A stretch of DNA of 64,000 nucleotides from Silurus meridionalis. Its lineage: Eukaryota > Chordata > Actinopteri > Siluriformes > Siluridae. Numbering within the stretch: position 1 is the stretch's first letter; each line of letters starts with the position of its first letter. Made by a program: the position numbers and the translations under genes. This document shows positions 1 to 27,032 of this stretch, piece by piece. The notes beneath the pieces were generated by a model. The model saw nothing but the letters and a program-made list of their open reading frames with translations. It was not told the origin of the DNA and made no database searches. The stretch spans positions 11,933,273-11,997,272 of the forward strand of contig NC_060893.1 in the NCBI RefSeq assembly GCF_014805685.1, written 5' to 3'.

Positions 1-1755
1 GGAAATCCTTCACAAATCCGTGTGCTTGAAAGCTACATGCCAATTTCACATTATGCACACTTGCTATTTTGTGCAAGTAGGGCTTTATAAACAGGGTTTT
101 TATGAACATCGTATGGGAAGTAAAAAGCTATTCCTTATATAACCTGGGATTTTTAGGAATATTTAAACATGCATTTAGTGGCAAGATAATATTGCAATCT
201 AGTCACTAGTCACAGGGCTGAATATTATATGCTGCTATAGTGCACTGTCATCCACGGCAGGAGCCATAGCAGCAGTTTGAAATGAGAGTCAGCATCCATT
301 ATCTCCATTTGGTAGAAAGTGATTAGCACTTTGTATAGCAACTTTATTTATTAAATTTTTTTGCTTTCCCAGAATTTTTTTTAATTTATAGTTTCAGCCT
401 GGAAGTGAAAAGGATCTAATGGGGATTATATGTTATGAATCGGCACAAAATAGTACAGACTACTGAAGTAAGGAAAAACTGTTTAGCGTTAACAAAATTA
501 TTTTGTGCAGATTCACAATACTTTACAAAAAACCTAATTGAATTGATTCCAGAATGGAATAAGCTTAGTGGCATATGTTTGCAGAATATTGTCCCTCACT
601 GGTGTACAGATTTACTTGCACTTTACTTTTTCTCACAGAGTGTTTTGACAGAGGAAGTACAGTTATACTCACTTAAAAGAGGATTTCACCTAGAACTGTA
701 AATTTACAGCATTTTAGATTGATCGATTGATTGATGGAGTTGATTGAGTGGTCGATCAATAAATTGATTGGTTGATTTGGGGAAATTTGAACATTTTCCT
801 ATCAAATGAACCTTTCAGGAGCCACATTTCTACGAGCGTAAATTATTTCTCCTGCTGTGCCAAATAAATTTTTTTTTAATAAGCATTTAAATTTTTTTTA
901 AAACAGGGTACAATATTATGTTAGTTGTATTGTCATTGTTTTTTTTTTTATGTTTCCCTGTTAGAGGTACAGCACATTTAGGCAACTTTAATCCTGAAAA
1001 CTTTCATTTTAAAATAATGCTAAGTACAGTGTGTGAGCAAAGGCACAATAACAAGCCATTATTTTTATTAGTTGTTGACTACTACTATTATTAGTTATTG
1101 ACTAATCTTTGTTGTTCCTATAGATTTCTAGCTGAACATTCTCTGTTAACTGAAATGTTTTTAGTAAAGAGTCTGAGCCTACTGAGCCTGCTGGATTGCA
1201 TGATGGTGACATGCTTAAAGACAAGTTGAGTAATGTTTTATTTACAAAATTTGGGTTGTTTCAGTCATTATTGCATCTATGAACAACAGTATTTCAGCAA
1301 TAATACTGACCATATTGAAATGGTACATCCCTACACTCTAAAAGAGATGTTGCCTCCTATGATTTGAGTAAATATATAAATTGTAAACTTTGGTATGAGT
1401 GCTATTTCCTAACACACTGACACCTGAATCCATGCAGGGCTGCAGTATCTACAGGTATTTTTTCCAATCATGTAACAGCACACTTCATCTCCGAAATTAG
1501 GTTCCCTGCTTTGATATGAGAGCTTATTAGTGTAAACGTTTGTTGTTCAAAGCTGGATCATATTCCTGAAGATGTCATAACCTCGTTGAGTAATAATGCT
1601 TTAACATACATGTTTGTATCTGATAACAGTGATTATATTATTATGTTTCGGAGACTGTATACCTTCAGCGAAGCAATCTTCATCTTTTTGAATAATGTTT
1701 GAAGTTTTAAATTACAGCTGCTTAAAAATTTACACCTGTGTCTCTTTGTAATAAG
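1..1755. other. Intron of ano3 (5' part of gene lies upstream)
   Basis: AT-rich DNA with no exon that I can connect to the anoctamin reading frame. The first recognised exon starts at 1756 and needs one base from an upstream exon. An imperfect TTGAT-type tandem run lies at about 718-778. The 88-codon open frame at 435-701 has no recognisable similarity and looks fortuitous. Confidence 0.6.
718..778. repeat. Imperfect (TTGAT)n run
   Basis: Repeated TTGAT/GATTGATTGA units with interruptions, inside an ano3 intron. Confidence 0.7.
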
Positions 1756-14712
<12,957 letters not shown>

Positions 14713-17700
14713 CTATGCCTAGCAGATGGACATATCATATGCGCATCCATGCACACACTAAAATAAATAACCATTAAAAGACCACACATAAATACAAAAA
14801 CAGTGGACAACTTTGAAGAAAGTGCAAATCATTTGCATTTATTCATGCATGCATGTCCATGCTGCAGCTTTGGATGGCTAAGCTCTACTGACCAAACCCT
14901 CAACACATGCTACCCACTTTGATTGCTGGGTTCTTTGCTGGTGAATCGAAGATTGAGGCTCAAGTTCTTAGAAAAACTGTTGGTCTTGAGTGGACAGTCC
15001 TGATCTGCACCAAAGAGCTCCTTCCATGACTCTTGCCTGAAGCCTTCCTGTCTGGCTTAATATCAGAGTACAGGATGAGATTTTGCTATTATCCTCTCTT
15101 ATGCCGCTCCTGCTGTATTTTGCCTCTTCTGGCTTTGCTATTTTCTGAACTGTCTCTTGTTTGTCTATTTGTTTTTCAAAAGGTAACAGGATGCAATTGT
15201 ATTGTTTACTATGCAGATGAAGGACATTGGAGTTTGTCCTTAATGTTCACACTTTCGTCACTCTCCATAGCTCCTTTTCTCTCTATTTATTGCTATTTTT
15301 CTCTTTTTCTCTTGCAGCTTGAAACTGCAGTCAATTATATGCTATCTAACTCTCTTTTTTTTTTTTTCAGTAAAGTGCAGTTTGGCCTTTGTGTTCATGC
15401 TTGTTTTTTTTTTAAGAACAAGGCTTGGCTTTTTCCTTTTTGCTGTTCATCATTAATTCACAACTACTCTACAAAGAAAAGTAACTTTTCAGGTAATGTG
15501 GATACCAATTTATGCAAAAATACAACAAATTGATATTAACATCATGTACCATCTTAACATAGCATGCAGATTCAACATTCTCAATCAAAAAATAAGGTTT
15601 GCTTTATCTTAATGTTTTGTAGATTTATTTGAAATTAATCATTGTTTTTTTTATTCTGTCCCTTGTCTTGCAATAGGACATGTGTGTACGCTAATAAGCA
15701 GATCCCTTGTGTTTTATTGCTTATGGGCTGTTGACCGGGACTGTGTTTTGCTGTGTGCTGACTGGAGATTCAGAATGTTTTTGTATAAGATGTGGTTTGT
15801 ATGCCTGCAGTGGACCATGATTCATTCGTGTGTATCTCCACATGCCTGGTTCTGCATCAAATGGAGTAGAGTAATAGATTTTTTTAGGTTTTTGTCATGA
15901 TTAGTAGATTGTGAAGAGGTCAGATGTACAGCAGAAGCAAATATTGTCTATAGCATTAGGAATTAGTAGCATTTGATGGAATGCTACATAAACACACATT
16001 TTTTTATTTTATTTGTCATGCCATCTATGAAATTTTTAAACTGCAGTACGTAATATACCCCTTGTGTTCATGCCAAATGCCCATTTTTTTTAGTAAAGTT
16101 TAAATATACTAAAAATGCTTGTTTTAAAGACAAAACCGTAGATTTTTAGTTAATCTTTGCTCTTTTAAACATGAAAATTTGTAATTCTACATTTATTTTA
16201 TTGACTTTATTGTGTTCTTGTTTATATTTCACATTATGTGCAGTTTTTTTCATCTTTTGAAAAAAAGATTACAAAAAATATTGAATTATCAAATATCAAT
16301 TGCCCCTAACTGCTTTGTACAAAAATATAACATAACAAATAGGTCAGTTCACTCTACATTACATTACCACTATGGATTATTTACCTCATATCTGATTACA
16401 CATGCCTGATGGTAAGAACATCTCCAGGCATGAGAAGTGCTTTAGTGTGTGTTTACTAATCCCCCAAAGAAACAGATTCATCCAGGTCTAGTCATTTCAG
16501 TATTGTCAAAAATATTATCAACTGTCTTAGCTGCCTGTACTGTAGTGTCTAAATAGTAATTTTTTTTTTTGCAATGTATCTGACAGAACACATGGGTTCA
16601 TTATGTTTCTGCTATATACAGTGCAGTTTTATATGTATATCTGTATGTAAGAGACTAAGAGAAAGCAAACACGTGTGTCTTATAATGAAAGCTGCTGTCA
16701 CATATCTCTTTATTTGCCAGACCCTATGGTGAAGTATCTGTTCTCATCAGGCCCATGCCACCTTTTACTAGTGAAACCAAATTTATATAATTTTACCTAC
16801 CTTATAATTAGACATTAATCTGTGTACGTGAGTACATAATTTTGCATTTTTGCATCAACATACCGTATAAGGCATATACATACATCACTCTGAAATAAAG
16901 GAGCACTTTAAAAGCATGGATCATTTCACGGTACCTCTACAAACAGCACAAGACAGTAAGAAGTCTCTGCAGAAAAAAAAAAAAAGTATGGCAATTATAA
17001 ATGTTACTATAAATATTATTGTTTTAAAGTCCATTTATTTATTTGTTTGTTCGTTTGATAATTTATTAATTCATTTATAATTAGTTGATTTGTGATGGCA
17101 GTAATACACAGAGTGTACAGTGCTCTTGATTTCAGGTGACAAATAACTGGTACATTTGCCTAAAATCTAGTGTGAGATTTGTAACATGTCGTACTCTCAC
17201 CATGATGTATTTGGTAATCTATGCATGATCTCAGCCATGAAGCCTGCATCTGTCTGGTGTTCTATTGAGAAACACGTGTGTGTGTGTTTTGGTGCACTTT
17301 TTCTGTGGAGTCTGCATGGAGTGCAATTCTTAGTCGAAGATTATCTGATCTGTGATCAGTTTGTTGTTTAAGTGCACAACTGTCAGTCATGTTCACTCTC
17401 TATTAGACCATCTTACAGTGGAATTGGCCTAGTCATCTAAGTAATGGTTTCCAGCAGTCTGGCAATGAATTATCTGACACTGTTTTCTGTTACTTGCTGA
17501 TGAAACAATATTGTACCTTAAATAGGCTCGACTGTGTACAAAATGTCCATATTGAAGAAACCTGACACAGGCACACACAACAACAATGAGTTGCAACACA
17601 GTAAATAAAGCATGCAATACATGGTCCATATTTAAAATATATTTTCTTCTTAAGGAGCACTTGTTATTTGGACAAACTTTAGTTGAGTAAAATAAAACTG

Positions 17701-18493
17701 GAGTGCAGTTCATGTATCATATAAAATGCAATGGCTATGACTTGATATTTCACACTGCATAGAGAAAATAATGACTAGTGAAATTTGAAATCCATTATGC
17801 ATTAGTAAGATATGCACAATTGCAATGACTAATGATGGGTAAATCATCAGGCAACATGTGCTTACTCAATGAGTTAACAGGATTAGGTATATAATCACCT
17901 GCTGACCTCACCCCATCAGATGAGCTGGTGATGACCAGTAAGGATCCCAATATGTACCATACAGAATGTTTCAGTACAATAGCACATTCAGTGCATCCTG
18001 ATTTGTACTTGATAAATATGGTGACATAAACAATATCAGCAATGTGTTTTGTTTACACCATCCCTGTTTACATGTAAAAATAAAAATAAAAAATACTATG
18101 AAAATTGTAAAAAAAAAAAAGAAAGAAAGAAAGAAAGAAAAAAACAATCAAAAGAATATGTTTGGATATCACTCTTTTCTGTAATAAATCATTGACTGTA
18201 TCTTTTAACTAGCATGATTGGTGTTTTTTTTCCTTTTATGAAATAACATTTGTTTTGCTTTGTAGATTACATAATGTAAAGTATTTTTCTAAACAGATTT
18301 TTCAAGGTTACAATTTTTTTGACAAAACATGGCTATCTTTGTCTGGGACAAAACCTGCGTTCATGTATGCCTCATCATTTATCTTGTTATTCAGATTGCT
18401 TCCATTTATTTCATTTTTCTGATCTGGATTATTCTCCCATGCTGCTCCAAAATCTGCAACATTCAAGTCCTGAAAAAAGGAGCAATGGAAGAG
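14713..18493. other. ano3 3' UTR and convergent ano3/slc5a12 spacer
   Basis: About 3.8 kb between the convergent stop codons. Several AATAAA sites could end the ano3 transcript (14762, about 16898, about 18183), and sequence cannot choose among them. A poly-A/GAAA run lies at about 18109-18143. The 166-codon open frame at 15033-15533 is T-rich with no recognisable domain, so I treat it as untranslated sequence. Confidence 0.6.
18405..18410 (-). terminator. Probable polyadenylation signal of slc5a12
   Basis: AATAAA on the minus strand, about 84 bases after the slc5a12 stop codon. It is the nearest canonical signal. Confidence 0.5.
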
Positions 18494-21400
18494 TTAGTTC
18501 TTCAAAGTGTACATGCTCTGTTCTCTTTTATCTGTGTACATCAGGCATCTCACCACTCTGTCCTCTGCCCTCTGTCCTGCATGGTTGACACCACACCAGC
18601 ACATGGTCTTGTATTTCTCTGAACAAAAGCAGAACAAGTTACACACTGGCCGGATCAGCCCAGGCTTCACGTCCTGTGGCTTAGTGGGGCCTGCGAACAG
18701 ACAATGAAGTCTCAAGTCTTAAATGCTTCAATTAATTGTTATTAAATATAATATACATCTTTGATGTAACTATGTAACTTACCTGTTATCAATGTGATAA
18801 GCAGACCTCCTATAACTGTGGCAAGAAAACCCACTGTACTGAAGTATAGATAGGACATGGAGTACCAGTACTCAGCCAGCACAGATCTGCACATGATATG
18901 GGAGAGCAGAGATTGATTTGACATATTATTGATAATAGTGTCTCTTGTTATGACTTTTGTATTTGGCTAGCATTGTATTATTTTATTTGAAGGATCACTA
19001 GGGTGTAGCTTTTTTTCCTATATACAATAATCTCTTTTCATGGCTCTGAAATTATTTCATATAGCAATTTATAGGTTTCACTGTACTAAGGAATTTTTTT
19101 CTCTGAAATCAATTATGTATTTCAAGGGGCAATAAGCATTTAAAAATAGGCGACAATATATTTCAATTTACGGAACATTTGCAGTACAACAGACATGAGA
19201 GAAGGTTTCACCAACTCTTTTCAGATGCCATTTTATTTACCTTTGCAACATCGGAGACTAATGTGTCATGACTATGTTTCTAAAGGTCTATTGTTATTTG
19301 AACAAGAAAAAACTATAATCATTATGCATAAAACATATCAATTTACAAAGGCAAATTAATTTATTAAATACAATAAATTCCTTTGGCTAAAGAATTCATG
19401 AAAGCAAATTAAGTAAATGTGTTTTTCCATTCTTTTTTTATTGTTTTCACAGACAAGCATCAACATTCTTGATAGAGTGTTGGAGGAAAGATGTAGGAGT
19501 ATTCATTTAATGGGTTTTGGTTGGCATATTTATCACTTTACAGCTCTTGCCTTTTAAGCATGTTGTAAATAGTAGAATAGTACAGTAGAAGTATAATGTA
19601 CTATACCCTGTGTATGAGCTGACTGTCTGAGTAACTGCTGTAGCTGTGATGTTCACTAGGTTACAGGTGTCTGTGCTCAGAGGCAGGGCATGGGTGCTGT
19701 TGGGAAAAGCAGGGTGAATGAAGGCTCCCACTCCCACCCAGAAGGACACAGAAATGCCCAGTATCAGACCTCCAACAGCCCCCTGAAGGCAGATCACATA
19801 ACAAAGCATGGTACAATTAACTACAGATACTCAGCAATTACCCCATGTACCCTTGTAAAAAAAATAATTTGGTTAAGTAGAGGTTTGCTTTGACCATAGT
19901 GTTTGTGAAAGGGAAGAAAATTCCTAAAGAGAAGAGACCAAGCGTCGGCCCTCCGCACATGCCATGAATGCTGAGAGCAGCCTAGAGCAGAGAAAAGCAG
20001 ACATTACTCTGGTTAAAGGATTAAATGAGCAAAAATAAAATCTGCTTACTCAAAAGTCTTTTCATGAATTTTTCCATCTGGACTGTATCCTGATAAGTTT
20101 TTAACTACATGCATAATGTTGTATTTAGTGTTTATATTTAGCCAGTTTGACATCCAACACTCAGAAAAATTGTGCTAAATTGCACTTATCTTTGTTGCAG
20201 GGCTGGCACACTGAAAGGTATTTCTTATGTACCTTTAATTTTACCCTGTCAAGCTTTACCATTTAAAAAAATGCCCAAACTAATTAAGGTCCATTTACTC
20301 TATGTATTTAAATAGTTTTACAGATATTATGTCAAAAGTTCCATGTAAAATATACAAATTAAAGATGTAGAATTGATGGTACTATCCCAGCAAAACTGCT
20401 GAAACATTGTTTCTGAGGAAACAAATTCATCACAATAGCTCTTTCTGTAAACAAAAACTTTCCAGAACCTTCTGCAAAATAATACCCCACAAGACCACTT
20501 GATCTGTCACATGACCGTTATATATCTCACTCACAGAACATCCAGGCACACAAACCTATTCTCAATTACTGACTCACAAGAAATACACACCAGCATCTGT
20601 TTATAGTAAAATATTGCCTCTCGCTAATATCTAGTGATGTTTCTTAGCCTCAACTATTTGCGTGCACAATGCTGTTTTATTTCTGTAGAGAAGAATTAAG
20701 TATTAATGGTGTATGTGTTGTATGGGGTTTTGATCGTTAAATGTGGCATGTCTCTAATTGTCTGAATTAGTTTGTGTGGTAAAAATCTACTATTTTGCAA
20801 ATGCATTTACACATTTATATAAGTAAAGGAAAACTTATCCTGATCATAAGATAAAAAAAATTAAATAAATTAAAATGACATTAAATTAAATGTTTTGATA
20901 CAACCAATGCAGTTTTTGTTGCTGTAAACAAAAGCAATGTGTGATCGTGCCTTTTCACCTGCACAATTGGCCCCATGTGTGATGCTGCTACTGCCATGCT
21001 GGTACAGATCACTCCAAATAACACACCTGCATGAGCAAACACAATCTATTTTAGTGTCGCAAATGTTATTAGAGTTTACTTTCCTATTGTAAATCTGTTT
21101 TATATACTGCTGGAACAATAATTAGACTCTTCACCACTAAGGTAATATGATCAGTCCTGTATCTTTAATTGCTTTTCCAGGAGAGTGTCATATAGCTGTA
21201 AACCATATAATTTATACGCCAGTTAAAAAAATTAAAATGAGCTACTCCAGACACTTTTATGATCTATACGTATCGCCACACAGTTTGTCACTGCTAAAGC
21301 AGATAGAAAATATGTGATTTGAATGTCATGCTTAAACTTACACAAGGCTTTGCTTATCCACATAGCTGCTTTGTTAGAGAGGTTTCTGAAACATTGACTC

Positions 21401-23351
21401 ACAAAGTCCTCATACGTCACTGTGGCCAGAGCGTTGATACTGGCAGCCACTGTGCTGAAACCAACCAACAGCAGGAACTCATTTCTCTTTTAACGATAAA
21501 GAATGCAATGGAATTTGATGTCTTAGTTAAAATAGAGTTCAGACATGCTATCACAAGCCACAGCTCTTTGTTTAACCCATAAAGTGCTATAGTGATAGTG
21601 ATGTTGGAAACAATATAAAAAAAAGATGTAAGGTCAGCTGCCAATTTACCTGAGGGTCCCACTAAAAGCACAAGCCACATACAGCCCAGGCAAACCTGGA
21701 AAGTTGCCCGATACTTCTAGTACAAAATATGGCATAAGCTGTGAAAATGTGCACAGTTATGTTTACAACTGTTTACTGCTACAATCAGGCATAATTATGT
21801 CAAATTTTTAATTCAAGCATTAAAGAGACATTGTCACCTGATCAGGAGCTGACACAAAGCCAGCTGACCAGGGGTCACAACCAGAGTAGAAGGAGTACAT
21901 GATGAGTCCTGAGACCACGCCACAGAATAGAATCAACAAGAGACCCAGCAGATTTAGATATAGAGCACTGACAGGAATAAAAGAGAAAAAAAATCCAGTG
22001 GCATTTATCAAACTATTTAATATATTTGGTATCCTTTTATTTTATTTTACATTACTTTTTATTAATTCATTATTTTTCCTAGTTTATTTTCTCTTATTTA
22101 GTGAGCCAAATTCACTGGGATTTTTTTGTTGCACCTCTAAGGAACCAGGGTACCTCTTACTTTATTATTTTAACCATAGAAGAACTGACCTGCGAGCATG
22201 GGTCTCTGTCTTACAGGAAATACAGCGTTGGATGGTGGACTGGTTTACACCGTAGATGCCCAGCCATGTAAACATGCCGCCAACAGAGACTGTCCAGAAT
22301 GTGTGTCGTCTCAGAGGACTGAGGTCAAAGCTAGAAAAAATCAGTACACACATTAGGCCTGAGAAATTTTGGAATCAAATTGTTGTTTTGAAGCGTTTCT
22401 CAGATTAGAAATGAAATACTATGCAATCAAATAAATAAATTTGTGCTGCTAAAAATCTTTTCTTTTATACAGAAGAAATTCAGCCTTGTGTGCAGCCTAG
22501 TTTATATTAAGAAATGCTGAAACTGTGCAGCATCATTCTGACAACATGACAAACATTTTGATGATCTTGTTTGTGAATAAAGACAAAAGGACTTTCTATT
22601 CTAATGGCAATGAGATGTTCATTGACACAAATACTTACTTTTGAGAGATTAACTAATTAATTTGCAAGAAATCCAATGAATTGTGTTGCTTATACAAATT
22701 GTTTTGAGAAATGCACATGGTTTGCAAATATTAAGGATGATTTGAGAAATGCTTCAAAGCAACTGAGAAAAACTGTGAACACAATTTTCACAGATAAATT
22801 GCAATTTTTCAATTTACTATGTATTTATAGTATTATTCATTGTTTTTTTATCCATAAGTTAACTTGCATTAAAATATAAAACATATATAAATGTTGAACA
22901 CATACAGATTTTGAACACAATTTCCCACTACTGCTTGTAAGACTAGTTGATATACATACTCAAATGCATTTAGTCTCTGTCCATTCTTTGCTGTCTCCCA
23001 TACTGCACTGATTCCTCCACTTTTATTTGTACCTTGTACCAGCACAGAAAGAAAACCAGCCACCATCACCACCATCTGGAAGGCATCGGACCAAACTACA
23101 GCCTTTAGTCCTCCCTGTAACACATACAGACATAAAAAAACAGCTGTGATCTGCTGGTTTTAATGTTCATCTTAGCAGAACGTCGGGTGTTTTCTTTAAA
23201 AAGACTACTAAATTGTGCCGCTAACAGCTCCACCTACTCACCAGTGTGCAGTAGAACGTGCAGACAATTCCAGTAGCAAATATGGATCCCCATAGATTAA
23301 AACCTGTCACTAGGGGTAGTGTGTTTAGAACATAGGTTGATAGATAGACGG

Positions 23352-23404
<53 letters not shown>

Positions 23405-25459
23405 TAGAGTATACAGTGTATGTTAGTGCTGTAAAGTCTACATCTTACCTTGATTCAGAGCTAAAGCTGGAGCATAAACCACTACTCCTGTGTACAAAAT
23501 CTGTAAGATGTCAAAACACAAAGTGACCAAATCTGGTCATTAAATTAAATAAATTATTGTTACTTTTTCATAAGCAAACCATTTTTTTACTCACGGTTTG
23601 CACTGTGTAAATGACAGTAGCAGCGATACGGACTATCTTGGAGAAGCGTAGCTCGAGATACTGTAAGAAAGATGATTTACATTATTTTCTAATTTAAAAG
23701 AAGAATTTAAAATATAAAATATATATTACTGACAAAAGAATTGAGTCAATAGTAAAATCTCTGAAATATATTTTAATGAATTTCAAAATATTTGGTATGC
23801 TATAAAATGTTTTTGCTAAAATGACAGTGTACACTTGAGTTTGCGCTTTTTTTTATATATTTATATTATCTATAATTTATTTATTTTTATTTTTTTGCCA
23901 AATCCATTAATATGTTGTCTGAACACATGCTTCAATATAAAAGTTTGTGCATGTTGAAAGTTTAACCTTTGTATAAGCAGGTAACAGTCAATATCACAAT
24001 TTGCTTTAAATGTAAATAGGAAGATAGAAATGGTGCAGCATTTATATTACAGTTTTTCTCAGTTGCTTTGGAGCATTTCTCGAATTCTTCTTAATATTTG
24101 CAAACCAGTAAGTGCATTCTCAAAACAATGTGTACAAACAGCAAAACACATTGGATTTTTTTACAAAAGCCTGTACTTTTCTTAAAATCCTTAGTTTATA
24201 TCTCAGCAGTAAGTATTGATCCATCAAAATGAAAGTCCCTTTGTCATTGTTTACAAACAAGATCGTCCAAATGTTTAGTCATGTTGTCAGTATGACGCTG
24301 CACAGTTTTAGTATTTACTGATGTAAACTACGGTTTGGATTACATGCACAAGGCTGAATTTCTTCTGTACGGCATTTATGAATTTCAGCAGCAAAAATGT
24401 ATTTTGTTTGCATATTTGATTTATATTGATTTCAAGAGACCGGACAGGATTCACATTTTTTCTGTACTATATAAGTGTTTATTTGTTTCTTGGTTGTTCA
24501 TCCATTTTTTAAATTTATAATACTTTGTTTTGCTCTGTTGCCAAATGAAGGCTCACAAGATTCACCTTTTGACCTGTTTTAGAGAACCAGTTAGTCATTG
24601 GTTTATCTGATGCCGCTCACTTGCCTTCATTAGTGAAATTCAAGATTTTTCTGCACAATTCATCAATTCAAGAAACATTTCCCAAGAAAAAGTTTAACAG
24701 AAATTTAAGCATGACAGATGATGACAACTGTTTTAACCATTTTACATTCTATTACTTATACAATAAACTGATGCTTATATGTTTGGGGGTTAAGACTATT
24801 TAGGTGAAACTAGTAAAATATATTTTGATCAACATGACATAAACAACTGATAATGTAGGAAACAGCAGTCAATTGTACACAATAGATTAAATGAATGTAC
24901 TAAAGCATTTGCAATTTGTTAAAAGCAACAAGAATTGCTTTTATGGTGTGCACAAGTGATTAAAGTATGTGGAGATTGAACAAGCAGTTTTGAGAATGTC
25001 ATTACTGATCTGAGAAATGCTCTAAAGCAACTGAGAAAAACTGTAAATATTACACTTAAATATTCAATGTTTTAAATATTTTCTTTTTTTTTTTTTATAT
25101 AGTACCTCATATGTGCTGGTGATACCTGACCGGTAGAACACAGGGAGAAAGAGCTCTGCTGTGAAGACCACCATCAATATGTAGGCAATGCCAAATATAA
25201 TAAATGCAGCTCCAAAGCGGTATACATCTGAGGGAGTTCCAATAACAGTCACTGCTGACATGAAGCTGGCTGTGAGAGAGAGTGCCACTGGAACACAGGT
25301 CAACTGCCGTCCACCAACCAAGAATTCGTTCGATGAAACCTTTTTCCTTTCCTTTATGGCAAAGAAGACTCCAATGCCAGAAGATACCACAAACAGGCAA
25401 GCAAACACCACATAGTCCAAAGTTTGGAACATTACCACACCATTGTTTGGATGTCCCAT
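18494..25459 (-). CDS. slc5a12: Sodium-coupled monocarboxylate transporter 2 (SMCT2)
   Basis: SLC5-family, LeuT-fold plasma-membrane symporter that couples Na+ to lactate and other short monocarboxylates. Fourteen coding exons, all phase-consistent: 25459-25106, 23660-23595, 23500-23449, 23303-23242, 23114-22960, 22330-22190, 21967-21838, 21738-21650, 21454-21342, 21026-20959, 19981-19895, 19782-19607, 18886-18783, 18690-18494. They sum to 1794 nt, or 597 aa plus stop. Landmarks are [14 protein letters not shown] and FLVGGRQ near the N-terminus, [77 protein letters not shown] and [11 protein letters not shown]. The C-terminal NLFCF...CWCGV motif separates SLC5A12 from SLC5A8. The tail ends about 20 residues short of the human length. 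The exon 11 donor (GTCAAA) is weak. Introns 1 and 5 carry inverted transposon copies. Confidence 0.95.
22507..22775 (-). mobile_element. Truncated copy of TIR element, inverted relative to the 24-25 kb copy
   Basis: The minus-strand sequence matches the left ~270 bases of the 24050-25043 element. It begins with the same terminal acagtttttctcagttgctt (one end at 22775), then shows shared blocks such as cttaatatttgcaaacca and tgtcatgttgtcag. It lies in slc5a12 intron 5 and lacks the other terminus. Confidence 0.75.
23345..23405. repeat. (GACA)n microsatellite with GGAC and GATA edges
   Basis: About 15 tetranucleotide units in slc5a12 intron 3. Confidence 0.9.
24050..25043. mobile_element. Non-autonomous DNA transposon with terminal inverted repeats (~1 kb)
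   Basis: The left terminus cagtttttctcagttgcttt and the right terminus (reverse complement cagtttttctcagttgcttt) match over about 35 bases with one or two differences, continuing into gagcatttctc. The ~1 kb between has no long open frame, as in a MITE or internally deleted element. The flanks (…tatatta / taaatatta…) suggest a target duplication but do not define it. It lies in slc5a12 intron 1. I cannot assign a superfamily. Confidence 0.8.
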
Positions 25460-26990
25460 TGTAGGTCTGTGATAATATACAGTATTAAATTATTATAATA
25501 AGATTAGAAAATATGCTATATCTATGTGCACAGAAGCCTCTCTTTTGTCTATGTTTGGGACACTATGATCTCTTTGTGAATGATTTTTCTTGAAGGATGT
25601 TTTTGGTACGTTAAAAACTGCTGAGAGCAGACACCAAAGTGCAAATTGCATGAAGAACACATTAACCATTAACTTGTTTTCATTTTTTTATAAAGGCTTA
25701 ATATTGAGATCTTATCAAGTCAAATATATTTCGAAAGCTAATTTCTTGTATGTAATATTTGACTTCACTGTTGTCACTACAGATAAAATAAATTAAACTA
25801 GTCATTAAAGAATTTGTGTTTATGATCAGTGGAGTATTGGTTTATTCTTATCACTTTTCAATTAATTGGTAATGTTTCATAGTGACCTTTTGTAAATGTT
25901 TTCACAGAATCCACTACTCATTGTTATTTCTGCCACTGAAACTACTGGGGATGGTTTTATTTAGTGCATACCAATGAATACAAATTATATGGAGGTAACA
26001 CAATAAATCATATGACTTTATATTTAGCATTTGTTCTTTTGTTCAGTTATGTTTCTCACTCCAATCTCTATAATGGTTAGTTTGTTTAGATTTTTGCGGT
26101 AATTTGGAAGTGTACATAATTTAAAATTTGTTTGAGTTTAGCATTCTAACTCACTTTGACCTAATTGCATTTTAGGCATAGCATTTTCATCGCCTGCCAT
26201 TTAAATTTAGCATTCATGTAGTGCTCTACAAACTATTAGTATTTTTCTATACAGTTGATTTTGTAATCTCATACTGAGGCCTTATATGATTTCTATACCT
26301 TACTTAGATATTTTCTTTAAAATGTAACTTTCCACCAGCACTTTCCAGCTTTCAAAGATAATCTACCATATTGTCCAGCTCAGCTTGTGTTCTGGGGGTC
26401 CCTGGACAAAGTGTTATTGAAGAGTTGGCGGTTTTGATGCTGTTTTCCCCAATCTGTCACACAGTCATTTAGGTTTGTTGCTGACACTTCCTTTTAGATA
26501 CCCTACATTTTGTGGTGTTTGGTCTCCCCGGGCCAGTTTATACCCAAGACTCCCTTGTACTTTAGTAAATAATGTCACCTGAACACTGTGCCTAAAGCCT
26601 CTGCAGTGTTCATAATGACCATCATGCTCACACTGATCATTATCAATTTACAGTCAATTATATCCCCATTTTTTATCAGTTTTCTCTCACATGGAGATTG
26701 ATTTCCTTGTTACTCTATCCTTGGACTTTCTCATTAGGAATTAGAATCCAGATTTCTGTAATGGTGCCTTGTCTGCAGTTGGAAGTACTTTAGAGTTAAA
26801 ACTGAATGTAATAGCTGGTCACACTAAACTGGATTTATCTAGCAGGTGTTTAACACGGCTTATTCAATGTCCAATTAGTGAGTCCTTAACAGCATTTTCA
26901 ATAAGGTTAAGGTTTTACTTGTGGATAATAGTGAGAATGTATTGAGACGTGGATTTATTGTGTGGGAGCATGAATCTGTGGAGTGGCAGT

Positions 26991-27032
<42 letters not shown>

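Noticed and set aside
15033..15533. 166-codon open frame after ano3
   Set aside because: T-rich 3' UTR or spacer sequence read as Phe/Leu/Cys; no domain, no splice signals linking it to a gene.
23334..23405. Tandem array considered as a possible CRISPR-like or satellite array
   Set aside because: It is a simple tetranucleotide repeat with no spacers; the genome is a vertebrate.
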